A stretch of 22,089 nucleotides of DNA, taken from Janthinobacterium lividum (GTDB lineage Bacteria; Pseudomonadota; Gammaproteobacteria; Steroidobacterales; Steroidobacteraceae). The notes beneath the pieces are model-generated. The model did no database searches. It worked only from the letters and a program-made list of their open reading frames with translations, and was not told where the DNA came from. Made by a program: the position numbers and the translations under genes. Where the stretch lies: contig CALPVO020000002.1 of the NCBI GenBank assembly GCA_943327025.2, positions 1 through 22,089 on the forward strand, read 5' to 3'. This document shows, piece by piece, positions 15,437 through 22,089 of the stretch (the first letter of the stretch is position 1; each line of letters starts with the position of its first letter).

Positions 15437-17317
15437 TCAGGCGGCCGACTTGGCTCGCTGTCTGGCAAGCCACTCCAGCGCACCCGCCAACGGCATGGCT
15501 TCGGCCCAGAGAAATCCCTGCGCGCGATCAAAGCCCAGCGCGGCCAACGCACCGGCTTGGGCACGAGTTTCCACACCCTCGGCAACCACCACCAAACCGG
15601 TCGCCTGCCCCATCGCCAGCAGAGCGCGGCACAGGGACGCATCCCGCCCGCCGCCGTCACCTATGGCTGAAACGAAGCGACGGTCAATCTTGATACTGTC
15701 GAGCGGCAGCGCCTGCAGATAGGCCAAGGAGGCGTAACCGGTGCCGAAGTCGTCGAGCGCCAGTCGGAAACCCATTTGCTTCAGCCGCGCGAGCGTGTCC
15801 CGGGCCGGCCCACCGGTGTCCAGCCATTGGCTTTCGGTCACTTCGAGGTAGATCCCTGCAGCCTCTGCGCCCGTTTCTTCAAGAGCACTGGCGACAGCAT
15901 CGGCAAAATCGCGGCGCACCAACTGCAAAACGGAAACGTTGACGCCAAGCACCAACCCCGCCAGCGCCTCGCGATGCTTGACCTGTGCTTCCAAGGCAAA
16001 CCGCAGCACGCCCAGCCCCAAACGGTGAATCAGGCCCGAGTCTTCGGCCATCACGATGCAATCGTAGACCGACGCTTCCTGCAGACCAGGCGCACTGGTT
16101 CGGAACAGCAACTCAAACCCTTGCGGCTCGCCAGTGACCAGACTGACTACCGGCTGAAAATACGGCTCTACTTGTCCTTCGTTGATCGCTTGCTCAAGGT
16201 CGCGCAACATCCGGCGACGACGCAGTACTTCAGCGGACTGCCCTTCATCAAGCACGACGCAACGGTCACCACCGAGCGCCTTTGCCTGGCGGGAGCCTTC
16301 ATCGGCCTGGGCCAAGCAGGAATCGAGGTCGAGCGCGGTAGTGTCCACCTGCACGATACCGCACGACGCTGTTATCTTCGGCGCGGTCTCACCCACGGCT
16401 ATGGGCTCACGTAACACGGCCTGCATGGCCATGATTTGTGTCTCCGCCTCTGCAAGCCCCACGGGCAGCAGGATGACCAACTCGTCGCCGCCGTAACGGA
16501 CATGTAACTTGGCCTCTTTCAACGTGGTGCGCACGCGGTCGCAAACACCCCTCAGCAAGGTATCCCCTGCATGGTGACCAAACGCGTCGTTGAAGGCTTT
16601 GAAGTTATCAAGGTCCACAAAAGCCATGGAGAGCGGTGCTTTGGCAGCGCGATGTTCCTCGAGCAGTAGCGGACCGTAGGTTTCCAGTTGCCGCCGATTG
16701 CCAAGATCCGTCAGTGGGTCGTGCTCGGCAGCGTAAACACGTTCATGATTATCGCGATGCCGTTCGGCGGCGATAGCGGCGAGGTGAACGAAATGGTCTA
16801 CCAACTGCAGATCTGCGGCTGACGGTATGCTCACTTCCGAGTGATACATGCCAAACACGCCAAGAAGGCTCCCGTCCCGACTACTCTTCAACGGCGTCGA
16901 CCAAGCCGAGCGAATATGGTGTTGGCGGCACAAATCGTGTAAGCCTGCCCATAACGGGTCCGTGAAGACATCTTCACTGATAACCCGTTCGGCGCGATAA
17001 GCACAGGTACCGCAACTACCACTGGCGGGCCCGGGAACGAGCCCATCCACGATGGCGGCAAAGCTATCTGGCAATTTGCCGTAACCACCTCGCCGCAGGC
17101 AGCCGGCGCGGTCGTCGTAGTAAAGAATGGAGCCGAACATGCCGGGGATACAAGCCTCGGCGAAGCGTGCAATTTCGTCCAGCGATTCTGCGAGCGAAGA
17201 GTTCCCGGCCAGATGGGCAAGCACACGCTGCTGGGCCTTCAGCAAGGCCTCGGCTGACAGGTGATCCACTCGCCATCCACTGGAGAGTGCCTGTAATCGT
17301 GCGGTATCGGCGTTCAT
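15437..17317 (-). CDS. GAF-GGDEF-EAL cyclic-di-GMP signalling protein
   Basis: A 626-residue cytoplasmic protein with no membrane segment. A GAF-type sensor (about 45-190) has a cysteine-bearing GSCGTCAYRAE segment at 100-110. A diguanylate cyclase domain (about 198-355) has GGDEL at 276-280, preceded by FVDLDNFKAFND. An EAL phosphodiesterase domain covers about 375-615. The EAL signature is ELL at 402-404. The other metal and catalytic residues appear to be present: Asn460, Glu492 (EVTES), Asp522-Asp523 (DDFGTGYASL), Lys543 (KIDRRF) and Glu580 (EGVET). No RxxD inhibitory site precedes GGDEL. Phosphodiesterase activity looks possible; cyclase activity is less certain because of the GGDEL variant. 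The signal sensed by GAF is unknown. The ATG at 17317 follows a G-rich stretch. Confidence 0.94.
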   Translation of the reverse strand: MNADTARLQALSSGWRVDHLSAEALLKAQQRVLAHLAGNSSLAESLDEIARFAEACIPGMFGSILYYDDRAGCLRRGGYGKLPDSFAAIVDGLVPGPASGSCGTCAYRAERVISEDVFTDPLWAGLHDLCRQHHIRSAWSTPLKSSRDGSLLGVFGMYHSEVSIPSAADLQLVDHFVHLAAIAAERHRDNHERVYAAEHDPLTDLGNRRQLETYGPLLLEEHRAAKAPLSMAFVDLDNFKAFNDAFGHHAGDTLLRGVCDRVRTTLKEAKLHVRYGGDELVILLPVGLAEAETQIMAMQAVLREPIAVGETAPKITASCGIVQVDTTALDLDSCLAQADEGSRQAKALGGDRCVVLDEGQSAEVLRRRRMLRDLEQAINEGQVEPYFQPVVSLVTGEPQGFELLFRTSAPGLQEASVYDCIVMAEDSGLIHRLGLGVLRFALEAQVKHREALAGLVLGVNVSVLQLVRRDFADAVASALEETGAEAAGIYLEVTESQWLDTGGPARDTLARLKQMGFRLALDDFGTGYASLAYLQALPLDSIKIDRRFVSAIGDGGGRDASLCRALLAMGQATGLVVVAEGVETRAQAGALAALGFDRAQGFLWAEAMPLAGALEWLARQRAKSAA

Positions 17318-17464
17318 CCTGCCCCCGACTCGGCGAAGCCAGCGGCGACGCTAATACCCGAACTTTACCCTGCGGAAGCGATGGACATCTGTGGCGCGAG
17401 CAGCAGAATTCCAGCAAGCGAGCGAAACGGTGAAGCGTGTCACACAAACCTTGGAGGGCTGACT

Positions 17465-19771
17465 TCACCCCACCGTTGCTGGCGGCGCACTGCGTGCCAG
17501 CATGCCTGGTTCGATGCGCAGCGGCAGTTCCCGCAGGCGCACACCGGTAGCCGCATAGACGGCGTTAGCCACCGCAGGCGCTATCGGCGGCACCGCAGGT
17601 TCCCCGATGCCTTGCGGGGTCTCGCCGGCGGAAAGGATATCGACCACGACTTCCGGTGCCTCATGCAACCGCAGCAAGGGGTAGTCGTGGAAGTTCGACT
17701 GAACGACGCGTCCTTCGGCGAAAGTGATTTCGCCATGCAGAGCAGCACCCAAACCGAACTGGACGCTACCCTCTACCTGTTGGCGAATGAGACCCGGATT
17801 GACGGGATAGCCGCACTCCACCACGCACACCACACGATGCACGCGAATGACGCCCGCTTCGTTGATGGAAACCTCGGCAACCTCGCCGACCACACTGCCA
17901 AAGGCCTGATGCAGCGCCACGCCCCGACCCACCCAGGAGCCTGGCACCTTCAATGCCAAAGGTTCATGCCAACGCGCTACTTCGGCCAGACGCTCCAGCA
18001 CCCGCCGTTGCCGAGGGTGATTCGCGAGCAGATCGCTGCGGTAGAGCAACGGGTCGCGCCCGGCCGCATGGGCTACCTCGTCAAGGAAGCCTTCCTTGAA
18101 GAACGCCTGATGGGAATGGCCCACCGCGCGCCAGAAGCCGACCGGAATGGGCAAGGGTACTGCCACATGGGCAACCCGTGCGGCGGGAAATTCGTAAGCT
18201 TGGTCGAAGGCACCCTCACTGGTGGCCGTGTCGGCACCCATCTCCGGGAAACCCAGGTGGCGATGCATATAGGCAGGAGTGATGGGCTGCCCTGCCGAGG
18301 TGTTCTGCCAACTGACAATCCGGCCCGCGGTGTCGAGGCCTGCGCGGAAAGACGCCAGGCATGCCGGGCGGTAGAAGTCATGTTGGGTGTCTTGCTCGCG
18401 ACTCCAGACTGTCTGCACCGGGACGCCGGGCATCGCCTTGGCGACTTGCGCCGCCTGCGCTACGTAGTCCACCTCGAGCCGACGCCCGAACCCGCCACCG
18501 AGGGTAGGCTGATGCAGCACTACGGCCTCGGCTGACATGCCCAGCACCTTGGCCACGGCATCACGGGCAAAACGGGGGACCTGAGTGGGTGCCCAAACTT
18601 CCGCAGTTTCGCCCTTGACGAAAACCGTGCAATTCGCCGGTTCCATAGTGGCGTGCGCCAGATAAGGGGCCCAGTATTCGGCAGTGACCTGCCGACTGGC
18701 CGTGGCCAGGGCGGCAACTGCATCGCCACGTTCCAAGAAAGCGTCGCCTTCCTGCGCCAGCGCCGACTTGAACTGTTGCCGAATACCCTGGCTGTCGAGC
18801 GTTGCGCCCGCACCTGCCTCCCAAACGACCGGCAAGGCCTTGGCGCCCTGCAAGGCCTGCCAAGTATTGCTGGCGATAACAGCCACACCGGCGGTACCTC
18901 CGACATGGCCATCGACGGCCATCACTCGCCGCACACCTGGCATGGCAAGCACTGCAGTGGGGTCGAAGGACTTCACCTTGCCCCCCGGCGTAGGACACAT
19001 GACCACAGTGGCATAAAGCAAGCCTGCCGGGCGTACGTCCAGCGCAAACAACTCGCTGCCGTTCGACTTGGCAACCGCATCCAACCGTGGCACGGGTTGG
19101 CCGATGAGTTTGAACTTCTCGGGCGCCTTCAGCGGGGGCGCCATATCTACAGGCAGCGCGGCCGCGGCCGCAGCGAATTCACCGAAGCCCGCCGTCTTGC
19201 CTGAGGCATGTGAAAGCACGCCGTCCGCCACCTGAATCTCATTCGCCGGGACATTCCACGCCTTGGCGGCAGCGGCGACCAACATGCCGCGCGCCGCGGC
19301 GCCTGCCTGACGCATTGGTAGCCAAAGGTCCTTCAGACTGGAGGAACCGCCTGTCGTCATCACGCCGAACTCGCGCATGACCTTGGCGCCCATATGCGCC
19401 GCGAAACGCTCCATCAGCCCAGGGCTGCCGGGATCTAGCGGCGGGCCACCGTCGAATACGCCAAGATTGTTGTAGATGCCGTCGATAGGCGAAGTTTCGA
19501 GCCGAACCTTGGACCAATCCGCGTCCAGTTCCTCGGCCAACAGCATGGCGAGGCCGGTATGCGTACCCTGCCCCATCTCAGACTTTGCCATGACAATGGT
19601 GACGACGCCGTCTGCGTCAATCTTCACCCAACCATTGAAGGCTTGCTGGGTTCCAGTGGTTGGCAAGGGGTCGCCGGGGTTCATGCGCTGCCGTTGTGGC
19701 AGCACCGACCAACCCACCCCCAGAGCGCCAAGCCCTGCCAAGGTCCCCAAGACGAATTTGCGACGGTTCAT
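17465..19771 (-). CDS. Molybdenum hydroxylase large subunit (isoquinoline 1-oxidoreductase beta subunit-like), Tat-exported
   Basis: Xanthine dehydrogenase-family molybdopterin-binding subunit of the IorB/aldehyde dehydrogenase type, which hydroxylates N-heterocycles or oxidises aldehydes in the periplasm. From the ATG at 19771 the product has 768 residues. The N-terminus MNRRKFVLGTLAGLGALG carries a twin-arginine motif and hydrophobic stretch. Further motifs are AKSEMGQGTHTGLAMLLAEELD, GGGFGRR at 425-431, and GEPAVPPIAPAVANA with the active-site glutamate Glu724. The usual partner, a small two-[2Fe-2S] subunit (IorA), does not lie next to it: upstream is a divergent ABC transporter and downstream a GGDEF-EAL gene. 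Electron transfer therefore needs a partner encoded elsewhere. A longer start at 19810 would bury the Tat motif. The substrate is unknown. Confidence 0.9.
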   Translation of the reverse strand: MNRRKFVLGTLAGLGALGVGWSVLPQRQRMNPGDPLPTTGTQQAFNGWVKIDADGVVTIVMAKSEMGQGTHTGLAMLLAEELDADWSKVRLETSPIDGIYNNLGVFDGGPPLDPGSPGLMERFAAHMGAKVMREFGVMTTGGSSSLKDLWLPMRQAGAAARGMLVAAAAKAWNVPANEIQVADGVLSHASGKTAGFGEFAAAAAALPVDMAPPLKAPEKFKLIGQPVPRLDAVAKSNGSELFALDVRPAGLLYATVVMCPTPGGKVKSFDPTAVLAMPGVRRVMAVDGHVGGTAGVAVIASNTWQALQGAKALPVVWEAGAGATLDSQGIRQQFKSALAQEGDAFLERGDAVAALATASRQVTAEYWAPYLAHATMEPANCTVFVKGETAEVWAPTQVPRFARDAVAKVLGMSAEAVVLHQPTLGGGFGRRLEVDYVAQAAQVAKAMPGVPVQTVWSREQDTQHDFYRPACLASFRAGLDTAGRIVSWQNTSAGQPITPAYMHRHLGFPEMGADTATSEGAFDQAYEFPAARVAHVAVPLPIPVGFWRAVGHSHQAFFKEGFLDEVAHAAGRDPLLYRSDLLANHPRQRRVLERLAEVARWHEPLALKVPGSWVGRGVALHQAFGSVVGEVAEVSINEAGVIRVHRVVCVVECGYPVNPGLIRQQVEGSVQFGLGAALHGEITFAEGRVVQSNFHDYPLLRLHEAPEVVVDILSAGETPQGIGEPAVPPIAPAVANAVYAATGVRLRELPLRIEPGMLARSAPPATVG

Positions 19772-19777
19772 GACCCG

Positions 19778-19783
19778 ATAATA
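19778..19783 (-). promoter_or_regulatory. Putative -10 box of the molybdenum hydroxylase gene
   Basis: TATTAT on the minus strand ends six bases before the ATG at 19771, the same distance as at queF, so the message could be leaderless. The Shine-Dalgarno region (CGGGTC) is poor. No convincing -35 hexamer was found at 16-18 bases. Confidence 0.3.
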
Positions 19784-19837
19784 CACACGGGAAGACGCCA
19801 AAGCGCGCATCTGCGAGAATGCAGTTCAACGTTCGCA

Positions 19838-19853
19838 GGCGGCAGGTGCCGCC
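19838..19853. repeat. Short GC-rich dyad in the divergent region
   Basis: GGCGGCA and TGCCGCC flank two bases, giving a near-perfect palindrome between the divergent molybdenum hydroxylase and ABC importer genes. It could be an operator or a leader hairpin of the importer message. Nothing else stands out in this 126-base gap, and no strong plus-strand promoter was seen. Confidence 0.4.
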
Positions 19854-19897
19854 GGAACCCAAAACAACGTCGGGCACCGCCCGTACAGGGGATGAAG

Positions 19898-21544
19898 ATG
19901 TTAGCTTCGGCTCGCTTCCACACCGGTCTGCGGACCACTACGGTTCGTCGTCTTGCCCGCCAGGCGTGGTCCCTCGCCGCCACTGGCGTACTAATGCTGG
20001 GCATCATGGCAGCAGGTTACCTACCCGGTATCGCAAGGGCCGACGCGGCGTCGAACCCCGCCGAACGAGTCATTCATGGCATCGCGGATTTCGACGGCCT
20101 GCGCATTGCCGTGCTGCAAGGCTCGGCGCAGGAAGGCTACGCCCGCAACACCTATCCAAAGGCTACGGTACTGGCCTTCACCGCCGGCGTCACCGACGTC
20201 AACCTCGCACTCAATACGGGCAAAGCGGACGTCGCCTTCGCCGATGAACCCGGCGTCCTCGAACTCTTTACTACCGAAAAGAACATGACCATGCTGAAGG
20301 AGCCCCTGTTCGGCTTCCCCCTCGGCGTCGGCTTCAACAAATCAAACACCGCCCTGCGTGACCAATTCAATGCCTTTCTGGCAGAACTGCGCCGTACGGG
20401 CGAGTACGACAAACTGTTCAAGCATTGGAAGGACGAGAACACGCGGGTAATGCCCACCATCGTGAACGATGGGCGCAACGGAGTCCTCAAGGCGGGTGTC
20501 AATGCGTCGAACCCGCCCTACCTGTACGTACAGGATGGCGAGATTGTCGGTATCGACGCTGAGCTTATCTCCAGATTCGCCGCCTCCATTGGTCGCAAGG
20601 TCGAGTATTCGAACATGGAATTCGGCAGCCTCGTCGCTGCCGTGGCCACCGGCAAAGTCGATCTGGTCAGCAGCAGCATTTTCATCACACCAGAACGCCT
20701 GAAGCGAATCGACTTCTCCGACCCGTATGACCAAGTGAATGCCGTCGCTTACGCACTAAAGAGCCGTGTGGCCCCCGAGGCTGGCGGTACCGCCGGCATG
20801 GCGCCCACTGCCAGTGACACGGCGGCAGCGGCGGCTGCTCCCGGCTTCCTGTCCGCGTTGCGTACCAGCATCGAGGACAACCTCATCAAGGAAGACCGTT
20901 ATCTGCTCATCTGGAAGGGCTTGCAGACCACCGTCCTCATCTCGATTCTGGCCACCATTTTCGGCACCCTGCTCGGCGCTCTGGTTTGCTATCTGCGCAT
21001 GTCTCCGCGCCGCTGGCTGAGCGTCCCGGCCGGCATTTATATCTCGCTGTTACGTGGGCTGCCGGTACTCGTGTTGCTCATGCTCATTTTCTACGTGGTG
21101 TTCGCCTCCATCGACATCTCGCCGGTGTTGGTGGCAGTCGTCGCCTTCGGCATGAACTTCGCGGCCTACGTCTCCGAGATGTTCCGCACTGGTATCGAAG
21201 GTGTGGACCGTGGCCAATCGGAAGCTGGCATCGCCATGGGCTTCACGCCCACCAGCACCTTCCTGCACATCGTCATGCCGCAGGCTCTGCTACGTATCCT
21301 GCCCGTCTACAAGGGTGAGTTCATCTCGCTCGTGAAGATGACGTCCATCGTCGGTTACATCGCCGTGGAAGACCTCACGAAGGCCAGCGACCTCATCCGT
21401 AGCCGTACCTTCGATGCCTTCTTCCCGTTGGTCTTGGTGGCCATCCTTTACTTCCTAGTCTCCTGGATTCTGATGCAGTTACTGGATGAACTCGAACGCC
21501 GTATGGACCCGAAACGTCGTCGCGCCACTGGGGGTGCAGCATGA
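19898..21544 (+). CDS. Amino acid ABC importer: substrate-binding domain (halves in swapped order) fused to HisM/GlnP-type permease
   Basis: The 548-residue fusion for polar amino acid uptake has a basic N-terminus and a signal-like hydrophobic stretch (about 23-50, with a possible ARADA cleavage site). Residues 62-180 match the second half of an SBP_bac_3 binding domain ([21 protein letters not shown] with Asp116). Residues 195-290 match its first half ([32 protein letters not shown] with Arg267). The two halves are thus in reverse of the usual order. An Ala/Gly/Thr-rich linker (291-318) leads to the permease (about 335-530), with several membrane segments and the EAA loop [20 protein letters not shown] at 442-461. 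I prefer the ATG at 19898 because AGGGGA is five bases upstream; the ATG at 19892 would abut it. The stop overlaps the ATPase start (ATGA). Confidence 0.9.
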   Translation: MLASARFHTGLRTTTVRRLARQAWSLAATGVLMLGIMAAGYLPGIARADAASNPAERVIHGIADFDGLRIAVLQGSAQEGYARNTYPKATVLAFTAGVTDVNLALNTGKADVAFADEPGVLELFTTEKNMTMLKEPLFGFPLGVGFNKSNTALRDQFNAFLAELRRTGEYDKLFKHWKDENTRVMPTIVNDGRNGVLKAGVNASNPPYLYVQDGEIVGIDAELISRFAASIGRKVEYSNMEFGSLVAAVATGKVDLVSSSIFITPERLKRIDFSDPYDQVNAVAYALKSRVAPEAGGTAGMAPTASDTAAAAAAPGFLSALRTSIEDNLIKEDRYLLIWKGLQTTVLISILATIFGTLLGALVCYLRMSPRRWLSVPAGIYISLLRGLPVLVLLMLIFYVVFASIDISPVLVAVVAFGMNFAAYVSEMFRTGIEGVDRGQSEAGIAMGFTPTSTFLHIVMPQALLRILPVYKGEFISLVKMTSIVGYIAVEDLTKASDLIRSRTFDAFFPLVLVAILYFLVSWILMQLLDELERRMDPKRRRATGGAA

Positions 21545-22089
21545 TCCGCGTCGAACATTTGGCCAAGCGCTACGGCAATACCGTGGTACTGAAGGACATC
21601 AACACCGAAATTCGCAAGGGTGAGGTGGTCTCCATCATCGGCCCCTCGGGAACCGGCAAGAGCACCTTCCTGCGCTGCCTGAACCTGCTGGAGCAACCCA
21701 CCGGCGGCACCATCGAGATTGACGGACAGGACGTACTTGCCCCCGGCGCGGATGTCCCCAAACTCCGCCAGCGCATGAACATGGTGTTCCAATCTTTCAA
21801 TTTGTTTGCGCACCTCACCGTACTCGAAAACCTCACGCTGGCACCCATCAAGCTTAAAGGGATGGCGCCAGCCGCCGCGCAGACCAAGTGCATGGACCTG
21901 CTGCGTCTGGTGGGTCTCGCCGAGCGCGCTCATTTCTTGCCAGAGCAGCTATCCGGTGGTCAGAAGCAACGTGTCGCCATTGCACGCTGCCTTGCCATGG
22001 ACCCGGAAATCATTCTGTTCGACGAACCCACCTCAGCGCTCGACCCCACCATGGTCAGCGAGGTGCTAGCCGTCATCCGCAAGCTGGCA
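21541..22089 (+). CDS. Amino acid ABC transporter ATP-binding protein (partial, runs off the right edge)
   Basis: ATPase of the polar amino acid uptake (GlnQ/HisP) family, which powers the permease encoded just before it. The visible 183 residues include Walker [10 protein letters not shown] at 34-42, Q-loop Gln84 ([15 protein letters not shown]), signature LSGGQ at 137-141, Walker B IILFDE at 157-162 and D-loop SALD at 165-168. The H-loop histidine and C-terminus lie beyond the window; family members are about 240-260 residues. Its ATG overlaps the permease stop by four bases, so translation is coupled. The substrate cannot be assigned beyond a polar amino acid. Confidence 0.96.
   Translation, partial: MIRVEHLAKRYGNTVVLKDINTEIRKGEVVSIIGPSGTGKSTFLRCLNLLEQPTGGTIEIDGQDVLAPGADVPKLRQRMNMVFQSFNLFAHLTVLENLTLAPIKLKGMAPAAAQTKCMDLLRLVGLAERAHFLPEQLSGGQKQRVAIARCLAMDPEIILFDEPTSALDPTMVSEVLAVIRKLA

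Overview
This window looks like chromosome of a GC-rich proteobacterium, most likely a gammaproteobacterium. The evidence is the canonical rimP-nusA-infB-rbfA-truB-rpsO-pnp order, a dksA-gluQ pair as in E. coli, and a polyhydroxyalkanoate regulator (PhaR). The DksA carries a long Ala/Lys/Pro-rich N-terminal tail, which would fit a Xanthomonadales/Nevskiales-like lineage. That placement is inference and no marker here settles the genus. I see no rRNA, tRNA, CRISPR array, insertion sequence or prophage gene, and no gene-free stretch longer than about 190 bases.

Positions 1-5005 hold housekeeping genes around a divergent promoter. smc (minus strand, cut by the left edge at the hinge) faces queF (plus strand, short-type preQ0 reductase), and the two putative promoters share one -35 region. 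Next on the plus strand come dksA (long tail, non-zinc CTCA-type finger), gluQ three bases after it, and phaR with its own ribosome binding site. A bidirectional hairpin terminator at 5113-5138 separates phaR from the converging minus-strand operon.

Positions 5179-13726 are the translation/RNA-metabolism operon on the minus strand, read right to left as rimP, nusA, infB, rbfA, truB, rpsO, pnp. Stop/start overlaps couple infB to rbfA and rbfA to truB. A promoter is visible before rpsO and another before rimP. A hairpin with a T-tract lies in the rimP leader, immediately before the rimP ribosome binding site, and looks like an attenuator.

Positions 13910-19771 are accessory metabolism and signalling on the minus strand: a short-chain dehydrogenase and a VOC-fold protein in a probable two-gene unit, a GAF-GGDEF-EAL cyclic-di-GMP protein, and a Tat-exported molybdenum hydroxylase large subunit without its usual iron-sulfur partner nearby.

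Positions 19898-22089, divergent on the plus strand, encode a polar amino acid ABC importer. A single polypeptide carries a periplasmic binding domain whose two halves are in swapped order, fused to the permease. It overlaps by four bases the start of the ATPase, which runs off the right edge. This swapped fusion is the most unusual architecture in the window. I found no clear sign of a wholly new multi-gene system.
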